From the NCBI GenBank assembly GCA_027946365.1, contig JAPEUQ010000010.1, positions 1,240,001-1,304,000 of the forward strand: a stretch of DNA of 64,000 nt, given 5' to 3'. Shown here piece after piece: positions 11,691 to 22,624 of this stretch; position 1 is the stretch's first letter, and every line of letters starts with the position of its first letter. The notes below the pieces were generated by a model, which saw nothing but the letters and a program-made list of their open reading frames with translations, did not search any database and was not told the DNA's origin. Source of the DNA: Kalmusia sp. IMI 367209. Its lineage: Eukaryota > Ascomycota > Dothideomycetes > Pleosporales > Didymosphaeriaceae. Position numbers and translations under genes: made by a program.

Positions 11691-11841
11691 GATGGTTGAT
11701 ATAGAGGAATGGGTGAATACCGCTCACGCGTGATAATTCCTCAGGCGCAGTAGGTGAAGTAGTAAACCGGATGCCTTCGCTATTGAAAGATGATCTAGAT
11801 AACTGGCGGTTGTATCGTGTATCCTGGAATAACACGCGCAA
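11656..11841 (-). other. Upstream open reading frame overlapping arrestin start
   Basis: A 61-codon frame begins with ATG at 11841 and runs out of frame across the arrestin start codon at 11690, stopping at 11656. If the arrestin transcript includes this ATG, translation of the main frame would need leaky scanning. Alternatively a 5' intron (a gtgagc donor is present just before the start) removes it. No conservation can be tested here. Confidence 0.3.
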
Positions 11842-12606
11842 ACGTTAGTATCAATGTAGTGACATTTTTCTTTGGCACCTACTGTGAGAGGTAGTATCTG
11901 GTGACTATGTGAGGTAATGGCGCTCGCGCGTGTTTAGGGCGGGGTACATGTCAAGCGATTTTATTCTGAGGCGACGCTCCTAAACGTAGGAGTGGGTGAG
12001 TGTTTGTGCTGCAATATGTGCTGTCAAAGCTTCAGACACAGCCTGAGGACGCGTAGTCAATAATTTTGGGTATGGCTGAGGAAAGTGCAGCTCACGGAGG
12101 GCTCGGAGGGCATTTTTCGCGCCCAGCAACCTCCCCACACACGTCATAAGCCAAGCGTGCTGGAGAAGAACCAAGCAGTGCCATTGCTCCTACCAGTATT
12201 CCTACATACAAACAACTAGATGAGCAGATACCAAGTTTCGAACTGTCTCGTGTATCATGTGCTCGACGACTGCTGCACCCAATATGCACAGCTCCCGTTC
12301 GACCTGTCGCTCTGCGCCGTGGCGCGCCTCATTTCCATGCACAGCCACGACCGCAGTTCGCGAGAACCCCTACGTTCCCACGCCCCCCAATCCAGTGGCA
12401 CATAAGCTCTCTTCAGGTAAGGCTAACTCAGCGCTGGCTGACGCGTTTTGCATCGGGGACTAATCGTATTTGTTGCTCGCATTTGTTGTTCTTCGGGATG
12501 AGGCTGCAGGCACGGCGAAATTGCTTAGAGACCTTCTTTCGCCAGCATGTCTAGACATCCTAGAGTCAGCGGAAATACAATTAAAGGACCCACAAGTCTC
12601 GTTTCA
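11842..12606. other. Intergenic region between arrestin and lipase genes
   Basis: This holds the arrestin promoter (minus strand) and the region after the lipase stop. Short frames on both strands lack leader signals and domains. Nothing further is recognised. Confidence 0.45.
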
Positions 12607-14106
12607 TTATGATGATACCCGATGAAAGGGTTGGTGGCGTGCTGCATTGCAATGACACTCATGGAATTGGTAAGGAGTTGTTCAGACGTACCTGCAATAT
12701 CGAGATAGAATGCGATCGCGTTGAAGCTATACTGCGATCAGCACACTTTAAGGTTGTTCGGTGCAGCTTACTCACTTTCTCTTACTACCAGTGAGCTCCC
12801 AGAAAAACCACTTTAAGCGATTCGTCCAGTTGATCAGGTCCAGATGGCTCACCCCGATCAAAGTGCCTTTGTAGTCTCCCCACCGGCTCGATGCCACGCT
12901 ACATCCATCAGGAACAGGCACCATTTCTCCCAAGAATAATGCGCTTACCTGACAAGGCCATCATTGAGCCCACCTTCCTGCTGCTTGATGATCGAGTGAG
13001 ATAGGGCGAAGACCGACCACCGCGACGGTTCGAGCGACGCTCCGTATGAATAATATCTACGGGGCCGTCAACCTTGGAGCCAATACAGAACTTGATAAAA
13101 GCTCACCTGATGCCCTCCACATCCGGCGTCTTATCGTTGAACTCTTCTTGCATATACTTGCGCGTCAACTGAGAGAAAGCCCCCGTCTCTAGACCAAAGT
13201 ACTCCATGATCTTATACAGTCTACGTATCTGGTGCGCTGCTAAAGGTCAGGGGGTTCTACATACGATAGGAAAGGTACTTACGGCCTATACTATCAAACA
13301 TGTAGTCTGCAAAAGCCGATCCACGATGAGGGGTGGCAATGGTCGTGAGGGACAAAACCTTGACGTTGTCAGGCTGAAGGCGACTGATCATATATCGTGA
13401 ATCGAGTCCACTGCAGACGTTCAGCTAAATTCGTCCCTTCGAAATGAAGTGCTTTACCCCTATTCATAAATCAGCCAAAATGTTGTAAGCTAAGAGAAGC
13501 TGTCTCACGTACCATGCTATGCCTAGTGACAGTCAGTAATCCATTCATGTAAAAATAGTTACCAAAGATGCATGTGCTCTAGACTTACGCAATGATGTTC
13601 ACGGCCTTCCCTTGTGCCTTCTTTGCAATATCTTCGGCCAATCTAGTTGCCCTAGCCTCAATGCTTCCGGAAGGAGGTACAGCAGCCACTATAACCTCAA
13701 TACCCTTCTCCGACAGCGCATCTGTGATACCCCTCCAATATTGTATCCCTGGTAAGAATCTACCTGCCAGTCGTAACTCATCGAAGCCTAGTAGGCCGTG
13801 GGCGAGGATAAGCGTGTGCTTCTGGGAGGTTGTAAGGAAACGCGGGCCCATTGTAGGGCGAGAACAAACGCACCGGTGTTTCTGCTGAATGTTAGTAGTT
13901 TTCATGGCATGTTGTCTATGGGCGCTACCATATTGCTCTCGTATCACGGCATACTCGTCTTTGATGGCGCGCCCAATGTCCTGCAGCCGCGGGTCCTCTT
14001 GTAGCCATTTTGCGCTGTTGAATGCTCTTCGAGGAATAGATTGGAAGGCAACACGTCGCGATAACTGAAGCGAGCAAAGCCTCGCATGATTGTAGGGCCG
14101 TATCAT
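12607..14106 (-). CDS. Mitochondrial Tgl2-like alpha/beta-hydrolase lipase, 11 exons with micro-exons
   Basis: Triacylglycerol-lipase-like serine hydrolase of about 330 residues. Exons: 14106-13929, 13884-13874 (11 nt), 13821-13589, 13522-13513 (10 nt), 13459-13458 (2 nt), 13410-13283, 13236-13107, 13056-12949, 12898-12776, 12726-12692, 12641-12607. Every junction is GT-AG and phase-consistent. Conserved blocks: REQYAETPKH then LILAHGLLGFDELRLAG (oxyanion loop), VPPSGSIEARA, NIIAHSMGG (nucleophile Ser), IATPHRGSAFADYM, FGLETGAFSQLT, LNDGLVSVASSRWG, and GVSHLDLINW, whose His is the likely catalytic base. The N-terminus is Arg-rich with an RRAF/NS-type presequence cleavage pattern, as expected for mitochondrial Tgl2 relatives. 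An in-frame ATG at 14238 could extend it. The last exon (RHQPFHRVSS) is the weakest call. A TTAGCAG tandem acceptor at exon 7 allows a one-residue variant. Confidence 0.87.
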
Positions 14107-14618
14107 TGGGTTGTGTACATTGTTAGGTTGTATGTGACAATGATGAGGTTGTTGAGCTTGAGGCTCGAAAGTTTTGGGATGACGTAACTGGACGCGTGAG
14201 ATGCGACCAGGGTCTGGCCTCCTTCCGCCGGAAAGCACTTCGTTGTGGTAGACGTCTGCACCGTATATTGTTCAGTAGATGATGATATATGTGGCTTATC
14301 TTGAGAAAGTATACATAGACGTCAACAATGTCGAGAATAATGTTTTCTACCACACGAGTCTATCTGCACCTTTGCAACTTTTGAATCAGAAAGCAGATAT
14401 GCATGAGCTTTGGCGGCACCTAAGAATCTAGGAACATTTCTTAAGATATATCGTGATATTCGTGCTCTGTCTACCGGTCGTCTGAAGCATGTAACCACCC
14501 AGGCAAGCTTCTACTATACAAATCCAATGCCATGATATGTGCTCCAGATCGTATCCATACTATCGACTCGTAGAAACTGCATTGACTTGTCGAAGGTGAA
14601 GATAGAAGGACGAGCGGA
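14107..14618. other. Spacer between lipase and VMA10
   Basis: About 510 bases between the lipase start and the VMA10 stop, both on the minus strand, so it holds the lipase promoter and the VMA10 3' region. An in-frame upstream lipase ATG (14238) lies here. No other feature is seen. Confidence 0.5.
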
Positions 14619-15221
14619 TCAGTCCCTTCCTCGTGGCGCCTCTGGCTTCGCGTTTGATGCAGCCTCAACCAGCTGCTCTACGACTTTGGACCCTGATTTC
14701 TTGCCAATCGCGTCGATCTCCTTGACCTTACCGTCGGTGTCTTTCTTCGCATCATCTTCAGCTTTCTTGTTGCCAGAGCTGTGCTGCGCCGCTATCAGTC
14801 CAGGCATCGCTACATTCGAGTACACATGAACGAACCTCCTTCTCGAACTTCTGGAACTCAGCCTCCTTCTCCTTTCGGTAGTCCTCGATCTCTTTCTGTG
14901 CTTCGCTTCGGGCGTCCTTTACTCGCTTCGTGCGGTCTAGTCAGGTCAGTACGGTGACGCAGTCGTCGGAAGCGGTTCGTACATTCTCTTGCTGTAGCGT
15001 GTCAGTCATTTCTGGGCGAATATAGAGCTCTGCAGTCGCACATACCCTGCTGCACGATCTTTTGAGCCTCTCGCTCGGCCTATGTGCTATGTGAACTCCA
15101 AATATGTCGAAGTGGGCTGGGTGCCTTACGTCGAGCAGCGTCTGAATTCCCGCAGAGTTTTGGGCGGACTGCAAGCTGTCAGACAGTTTTAGAATCTTCA
15201 AAGCAACCTAGTACTGACCAT
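14619..15221 (-). CDS. VMA10: V-type proton ATPase subunit G
   Basis: Peripheral-stalk subunit of the vacuolar V1 ATPase, about 113 residues. Exons (minus strand): 15221-15219, which is only the ATG; then 15168-15130, 15079-15046, 14936-14836 and 14783-14619. The joined start MSAQNSAGIQTLLDAEREAQ matches the conserved subunit-G opening. It continues KIVQQ, then TKRVKDARSEAQKEIEDYRK and EKEAEFQKFEKEHSSGNKKA, a long charged amphipathic helix, and ends in a KVVEQLVEAA helix. Length fits the family (about 114). The first intron directly follows the start codon, and the third has a TACTGAC branch point just before its CTAG acceptor. It is divergently arranged with PET117, 171 bases apart. Confidence 0.93.
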
Positions 15222-15392
15222 GTTGAGTAGTGAAGCGTGGTGGTTGTTCGTTAGCAGAATGAGGGCGCATGCAAGTGCATCACAGGCGGCGGAGGACTGC
15301 CAAGCAGCAGCGGTCCAAGCTCCTTCCTCCGCCAAAAGTCTCTCCGCCGAGGGTTTCCGCACCACTCTTCATTCTCGTGTAGATTCACAATC
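15222..15392. promoter_or_regulatory. Divergent promoter VMA10 / PET117
   Basis: The 171 bases between the two outward-facing start codons must contain both promoters and leaders. No strong TATA box is seen, which fits housekeeping-type genes. Sharing a promoter would couple vacuolar ATPase and respiratory assembly gene expression, but this is inference from spacing alone. Confidence 0.6.
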
Positions 15393-15710
15393 ATGTCGCG
15401 CGCATCCAAGCTGACGCTCGCTGCGACCTCGCTGGGCGCAATTGGCATCGTCGTTTTTGTCCACTATTCTCAGCGCGCCGAGAAAGCTGTACGTTTGTCC
15501 TCATGGTCATGCGACTCTATCAAGACTAATAGCTATGTTCAGGCCATGCACGCAGGTGTCATCCGTGACTACGAGCAGCAGCGATTGAAACGCGAACGTC
15601 AGGCCGATTTTGAGATGCAGAGAGCGCTCGAGGTGGAATACAGGAAAGTGCAAACGGTCTCGGATGGAGGAGGTCCAGCAGCACAGCAAGGAGGTGGAAC
15701 AGCATCATAG
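15393..15710 (+). CDS. PET117: Cytochrome c oxidase assembly factor PET117
   Basis: Small mitochondrial protein of 87 residues needed to assemble cytochrome c oxidase; in yeast it works with the haem-a synthase Cox15. Exons: 15393-15488 and 15543-15710, with an intron of 54 bases and a phase-0 junction. The N-terminal helix (MSRASKLTLAATSLGAIGIV, continuing VFVHYSQ) is the family membrane segment. It is followed by the diagnostic AEKAAMHAGVIRDYEQQRLK and ERQADFEMQRALEVEYRKVQ. The C-terminus is a short Gly/Gln-rich tail. Length is slightly above the usual 70-80 because of this tail. It is transcribed divergently from VMA10. Confidence 0.93.
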   Translation: MSRASKLTLAATSLGAIGIVVFVHYSQRAEKAVRLSSWSCDSIKTNSYVQAMHAGVIRDYEQQRLKRERQADFEMQRALEVEYRKVQTVSDGGGPAAQQGGGTAS

Positions 15711-17101
15711 TAATGGATCCGATACCACTGCTCAGCGCCGGACAGTGTGGATGGAATGGAAATGTCTGTTCCTCCAATCACCAGGACCTCCACCCTTACG
15801 GCGGCCATAGTAGCCTCAGCCTCAGCCTCGTCCGCCCTCCGCCCTGCTTCGCATCAGCCCTGCTGTGAATAACGATGTTGAGTTAGTCTTCTAGCTTGAC
15901 AATTCTCCGATCAGCATGCATGGAACGTTGTGTCAGCCTGAGTTCAGCCTGGGGAAGATAGAAGCGTGGCTGTGGAATTCGATTAGGCAAGGTACCTAGC
16001 GATCCTTCTACACGCAGAAGCAAGAGTTGGTGAGACAAATGCGACTCTTAGTGGTGGAGAAATTGATTGAGAGCATACCAGCGATGTGACAAGCGTCCGG
16101 TCAAAGCGGTATACGGGCAATCGTACTATCCTACGTTAAATGAATCCTGACCGAAAGTCGGGTCTAATGTCTACTTTATTGTGAAAGAATTTCGACAAGC
16201 CTTGCCAAAAACATGTCTTGCTACTTTGAAATGAGCTTAGTTGTTTGAATGTACGCAGGGCAAGACCATTTGTTTGTCCAGAATCGTGCAATGGACATTG
16301 GAAGGCCAGTGTTGGCGGGCATCAAGCACCCAATAGTGGCCTCAGCTTGCATGACAACTGGATGGGGCATTCTCGTTTGCCATACGTATGATCGCGCCTA
16401 AGCAATCATTGATGGCGACAGTCTTCATGTAGCAATCGTTGCTTTGATCGGGCGGAGCTGCAAGCTCATGACAAAAGTCCATCGCTGCCGTGTTCCGGCT
16501 GCATCGTCATAGAAGGCAGACTTGTTAAAGTCTAGATTCCAGAAAGCTTCGATGGATACAGGAGATCAACGCTCATGAAGTCATCCCTTGGCGCTGGGAC
16601 AATGATTTCCGAACACTGACATGCTCTTACGGACGCAAGGGACCACAGTTCGTTTATACTGTCACTTATCTGCGCCAATAGGTCAAATGATCGATTTGAA
16701 TTCGTTTTGCCCTATTCGAGAACGGAGGAAGGCGGCGCAGCAAACATTTTAGTGATGGAGATTGGTCAGGCACCTTCTCCGCTCGTGGCTTAGCTTCACG
16801 CCAAGATCGATCCGCTGGTGGCACCATGAGCGTTTCCGCTGTTGCAGGGCAGTGCTGCATCATGACATGGACGTTTGCCTTCTGCCCATCATACATATAA
16901 CAAGGTCCCTAACCCGGTCTGTCTCCTTCTACGAGCAAGCTACGCCAAACGAATCGCGTACAAGCAATAACACTTCTGGGCTTTGTTGCATTTGAAGCTT
17001 ACTTTACTCTTGGGTAACGCATCAATCAGCCCGTCACCTTTCACGATACACCCGCACATCCCCGCGAGCCCCTCGAATAGGTACAACACGACAACTGCAG
17101 C
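15711..17101. other. Intergenic region after PET117
   Basis: About 1.4 kb with no supported gene. Short frames at 16666-16995 have no domain. The last 100 bases (TATA-poor, C-rich) are the probable promoter and leader of the next gene. Confidence 0.45.
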
Positions 17102-17994
17102 ATGAGAATATCACATCTCGCCACCTATCTCGCCCTCGCGGTCGCCTCTACAACGCATGCAGTATCCGTTCCGAACGCAGACGCTGTCGACGTTCGTGAT
17201 GCGCGCGCCGTGAGTACGGTCTCGGATATTTTCTCTCCCGAGCACGCCTTAGAAAAACGCAAAGGTGGTGGAGGCAAGGGCGGTGGAGGAAGCGGCGGCG
17301 GCGGTGAGTAACTCACAATATCACTCACCCGTCATCTCCAAGCACTCACTGACAATTCCCAGGTGGAGGCAAATCCGGCAGCAGCTCAGGCTCCTCTGGA
17401 TCCTCAGGCCGTACATCCAGCACCTCAAATGTAGGCGGCCAGACACGATTGGGCTCTGGCCCGTCACGCGGCTACGGCGGAGGAGGCTACTACGGTGGAG
17501 GAGCTGCCCAACCCTACAAAGCTGGTTCCAAAACACCAAAGGGGCTAATCGCAGGCGCCCTCATCGCACCTGTCCTCCTCTTAGGTCTCCTCCCAGGCAT
17601 CTGGCTCTATAGCGTCTGGCCGTACCACTTCAACAATCCGTACCGCTTCGTCAATGAATCGTTGCACAACTCGACGAACCCCAACGGCACCAACACGAGC
17701 CTGCCCGTGCTATGCCTATGCCAGGACTTCAGCGCCTGCGGATGCGACGAGAACGATAATCAGCAGTACTTGAAGGACTTGGTGGGAAATGGCAGCTACG
17801 ACGCCCTCAACAGGTCGGTCATCAATGTCGCCGATGTCAACGGCACGACGACCTTAATCCTCAACGGCACGCTACCGAACGGAACGACGGCTCCCGGTGG
17901 AGTCGATGACGCTGGTATGATGCTATCTGTTGGAAAGTACTCAGGCTACTACGCCATGGCGTTGAGCGTGCTGTACTTCTGCATGTTCGCATAG
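17102..17994 (+). CDS. Glycine-rich secreted/membrane protein (DUF7732-like)
   Basis: Protein of about 277 residues. Exons: 17102-17303 and 17363-17994. Seen in order: a signal peptide (MRISHLATYLALAVASTTHA); a propeptide-like stretch to a KR dibasic site (residues 52-53), suggesting Kex2 processing; a long Gly/Ser-rich linker with RGYGGGGYYGGG; a hydrophobic membrane segment (GLIAGALIAPVLLLGLLPGI); a Pro/Tyr/Asn-rich extracellular part with many N-x-T/S glycosylation sequons and a CLCQDFSACGC cluster; and a hydrophobic C-terminal tail that could direct GPI anchoring. The architecture resembles a conserved fungal family of unknown function that I believe is DUF7732, recalled by pattern and not verified. 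A cell-surface location is inferred. Confidence 0.85.
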
Positions 17995-20900
17995 ACACCG
18001 TCAACCTGTCACCTATACGTTGGGTTGTAATCATGGGGGAGTTCTACTGTGTTTATATCTTCTACGACTGAGACGACTCAGGAAGGCCTGACTAAAAAAG
18101 GCATCCCGGCGTTTCTGGTATTGTTTCTAGAGAGTTCTTGTTTTCGGGATATACCCCTTGGTGTAGAATTAGGGCGCGGTCTGCCCGTGCTGTCTATAGG
18201 CTATCGATAGGCTATACGTCTATCTGAATCATATGAAGCGAATTTCATACCCTTGTAGCCTGTCGTGATGTCCTATACTGTAAATGTCCGATTGATCTGT
18301 GGTCAACTCTTCTCTAATGTAAATATACAAGACCTGATCCCACGCCATGCATATCTACTTATTCCAATCTGAGTATACTATCACTATCACATTCGTGTTG
18401 AGCACCATTAGGGAAAAACTATGTTTCTCCGAATATCTTAAGCTTGAACGTGCGCATAGCTAAAGCAGCTTTCGCTACGCAAACAACATCAGTGTTCGCA
18501 TGTCATGTATTCCGAAATGATCTAGCTAGGCCTTCAAAGCAAGACTGCCTCATCACCAGACACAAAATGAGAGACAAGACTTAAAGTGAAGAAGTGTCAC
18601 TCCTACACGAAATGAGGTCAATTTCTTGAGAATTTAGGACCATCGATTATACGAAAACGTAGTTAGCCAAGTATCAAAGTGGAATATGAAAACGCGTCGA
18701 TGGGCTGTCATGGATGGCTAAGTAGATTGTCCAGATACGTACTGTTGCGATTAGATAGATTCTCTACATAGACAAGCTACGAAGCGTGATCGATGCGCAA
18801 TATATGCACGACTCGTCATCGTGTAAACCAATCACCGAGCACCGTGGATCAATTCGAAAAATCTCTAAGTCAAGATGAACCTATGTTCATGTTCTTGTAA
18901 TGTGGAATGACTTGTATGTACTCTTTACTCTACTCTCCGCTTGAGTGCACAATGAGTTAAGCAGATTATATAACGCCCTTCTCGCTCAAATATCCTTGCT
19001 TGATAAGATCTGTAATCTCTGTAGGCTGCATGGGGCTGTTGTTCCATTGCAAACCATGGCAGAGCCACAAAGTGAATATACCTACAAGATGGAGCGGGTT
19101 GTATTGGAAGCTTAAGATTTTGAAGGGTAATGGCCGATTGGACGTTGTCAGCATCATTGTAGTACTAAGTATCTGATTTATTATCATTTAGGACTTAGTG
19201 ATCTCTTGCGTTCTCTAAACTGTAGTGAGATGCTGTTGTTGGAAACAACTTGAGCGTAGAAATCAACGCAGCAGGAAACACTGGACACCGATTCTGGTCG
19301 AGCCAGCCCAATTTGGGGACACTAAGTGTACAAGGCTTGCTGTTGTGCTTTGGCAGAGATCAGCCGTGGTAATCCTGCTCAATGCAAGAAGACAGGTCAT
19401 GCCGTAGAGTACAAGTAGATTGAAACTGTCTCATATATACTGACGAGGGGCAAATTGGATGAAAGACTGTCTCGCGAATGAACTGGATAGATGAGTGTTG
19501 CGCTGTTAGCACAGACTCATGATTGGGCTGTAGTGAGTATTGAGTGAATTCGTCACTGGTTCAGGCAGCATTCCGTAGGGGTATGTTGTTTGCCCGAAAG
19601 CTCACGTCCCACCGGTGACGATCCAAGGAAAGACATGAGTATGTGATCCGGGGCTCCAGTTTCAAGCAACTTCGCCGGGAAGGATCGAACGCTGGGACCA
19701 TAGAGTGGAAGTTTTCCCTCATGTCTGGGTCTTCCGCTTTTCGGCTCGTGGTACGATAATGCGAAATATTTTCTCATTGGATATTGTTGAGGTCGGCCGA
19801 GCTAGAATCCTATGCGGTAGCCGCAGGCAAGCCAGACATGTCTGTGTTGAAGATTGGTCGTGCGCGCGTCCAACGTTATGCAAACTTCTAAAGCGGGAGA
19901 CGGCCCCAGAACATCATTTCCAGTCATCTGAATAAAGGTGACGGTGGCGGAATCCCGTCCCGCGACGCAGTGTTTGGGGTCGGTCCGCTGGAAAAAGCAC
20001 TGGTGCAAAATCGAGGCACCTTTTCGCCTGAAACCTTCTAGAAGACCATGAATATCTCTTGTGGCGCAGGTATCGGCTATGCAATCAACATGCAGTCGTA
20101 CCCACGTTGAGTTCTTCCAGACAGTTGTAGTGAACGCCGGACTTGCGCAGATTGTCAACCCCAAGGTGATTGGGTTGCATATATGGCCGACGCCGCGTTA
20201 CCATAATTTCCGCACTCGCTTCCCGCGGGAGTAGAAAAATGTAAGGCGAAGGGCGGGTGAAGCGATCGGTATCGTTCAAGTGAAGGATGATGAACCGGAT
20301 ACAGAAATCTTTTCCCAGTAAAAAGGCGGAGTCCGGAAGCTTCCGCCATCCTTACCATGTACTCATGGTCGCAGAGACGGTCTCTACGGCGTTCTTGAGT
20401 GATCGTGTGATGCCAATTATTGTTAGCTTACTGCTTCAGCTCAGTGTTTCCTAATTGCAGCAAGTGCAAAAGTGCCTTACCGATGGTCCTGTAGTAATTG
20501 TCAAAGCGACGATATTTTTGTAGCAAGCGGACGTCAGAGGGATATTATGCTCCAACGAGAGAGGCTCAACGTCCAAGCCGCAAACCAAAAAGGAGTCTCG
20601 GCCTGACTCAAATCTGCCTTACTCCATTCACTCGTGATCGTGGGGTCCGAATCGCTGTCCCACCTAGCGAGCCGACGTAAGCCATGTCCCAAACGCGTTA
20701 GGATGGTTTGCAAAAGTTTCTGGTATGACGATACTTGGGGCAAAATCGAATAATCAAAAGTTTGCTGGCGTAATGCTACAAACATCCGTTTCGCCTTCGC
20801 GAAGCATGAGTGAAACATGCGGACCGCAGGCCACGTGGACCCGAAACGGGTTCTTGCATAGGGCTGCAGCAAGCTGCCACAGGTAAGCTTACAGATGCAC

Positions 20901-22624
20901 AGAATGGCAGGCAACGGCAGGGTAAATCGTGCGACCTGGAGCGGTCCCGACGATCCTCGACGGCAAACGTCGTGACGCCATGACTCCCGAAAGCACGGCT
21001 TCGTCTGTGCGGACTACTCATGAAAAGGCGATGGCAGCGCATACACTTGCGACCAGAGACAGGCGTTGATGCTGCGAGACGGTCCATTCAAGGCGGAACT
21101 CCTTCATGCTGAGCGGTGAAGGTGATAGGACGGAGCGTGCATGCAGGACGACCATGATGATGAAGGAGACGACATATTCTCGACCAGGACCCCGGGCATC
21201 GCGTTTCTCATTCACTTGTTCTGCGTTCGGGACGCATAGAACAGGTTCCGAGCCGCGCTCAGCTGGTCAGCCTGGAAGCGCCTGGACTAGGGGAGGCCGA
21301 GAGTGATCGGCAAACCGAGAGCAGTACTGCTGATGGTGATGATGGAATTAGCAGACGCTTCTGCGCGCCGTTGGCAAAGACCAAGCAGAGCTATCGCGCG
21401 ACGTGGCTGTGGTCATTGTCCCCTTCGGTCGTCGCGCTGTGGAGGTGGGTGGTCGTAGCAGTGATGATGAAGGCGAGGACGACGATGGTCCAGGGCAAGC
21501 AACGCGCCATTGGTCCAGTAAGCGATCACGTTGTCGTCGCAGTACCAGCCAGATGGCGAGTGTGAAACGGGGGGCCGAGGATCTGTGTACGCTCGAGCGT
21601 ACCTCCACCCACCCCCGTGGATTCCAGAAGCGCACGCCATCTGTCTCGGATCTCGTTGAGGCGCTCGAGGCTGCCCTCCCGCTCGCCAGGCCGTGCGTGC
21701 ATGGTAGCTCTGCCGACACCGTAGGGCGCAGGGTCAAGCCCCTCGGAACGAAAGGACGGGCTTGTCTAACCCACGTCAGATACCACTGCCTCCCACTCTG
21801 CTGCAGGCTCTATGTGCGCCTCCATCCCAAAACCATGGCTGACCCCGAATCTCGGGCTCCCCCGTCGATGGGAGATTCGTGCGTTCGCGATGCCGTGTCT
21901 GGTGCACAACATGGCCTTTGCGCAGGGACCGTCGCACTGTATCAGGCACACTGCGCATGCTCGCCGGCCCTGGCAGCACTTGCAGAACACGGCCCTCTGC
22001 TGGAGCTCCCCTCGACAGGGACAGCAATGTGCGCCCGTGGGCGGCGCTGCCTGAGACTTTCATCTTCGGACGAAGGAGTCGTGCCATGTCGTTGCGCCGC
22101 CCAATCAGAGGGCCGATGGACTGGTCGGCCCCAAGCTGAGAGTTTCCCCAGCGAGCGAACCATCTTCGCTAACTCTGGCGCAGCCGATCCCGAAACTACG
22201 CCAACGCTCTGTCCTTTTTCCCTTACATCGCTAGCGGCCGTTATGGCTGTGCTCGTTCTCCTCGACTGCCCCATCATCCCAGTACCATGTTAGTACCATC
22301 TGGCACACAGTCAGCGCCTGTACCTACATATGGATTCCGTTGCCTGACAGTCCCGCAGGCATGCGTCACGGCAGGCCTCTGGGATACAACCATCCGCAGC
22401 TGTCTCTTGCCTGTTGCTTCTTCTACGCCTTCCCTACTGCTATATATTCTAGCTTCTTTGCCACAAGGATCCCGCCGTTCCTTCCATCAAGTCTCAGTCC
22501 CTTTCACTGCTCTTCTACGCACTCGATCTGTTAGCGTTCTTAGCCTGTCTCATTCCTCTCGTCGTTTCAGACTCCTACACCTCGCCTGTGCTATCCTCAT
22601 CGTTGTTTGACGATCTCTACCAAC
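17995..22624. other. Gene-poor region, left part
   Basis: About 4.6 kb without a gene I can support. A 296-codon frame at 21403-22293 (+) has Arg/Cys/Ser-rich composition, long open shadows on the opposite strand, and no leader or domain, so it is more likely a G+C-rich chance frame. Mixed short frames elsewhere give no family hits by eye. The final 200 bases are the promoter and leader of the small gene at 22625. Confidence 0.45.
22430..22624 (+). promoter_or_regulatory. TATA-like box and CT-rich leader of small Cys-rich gene
   Basis: A tatatatt sequence at 22441-22448 is followed by a markedly pyrimidine-rich stretch running to the ATG at 22625. This is the classic layout of a well-expressed filamentous-fungal promoter and supports the small gene being real and plus-stranded. 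Confidence 0.5.

Noticed and set aside
21403..22293. 296-codon plus-strand open frame
   Set aside because: Composition is Arg/Cys/Ser-rich with several overlapping open frames on both strands, no domain, and no leader or introns; more likely a result of G+C content.
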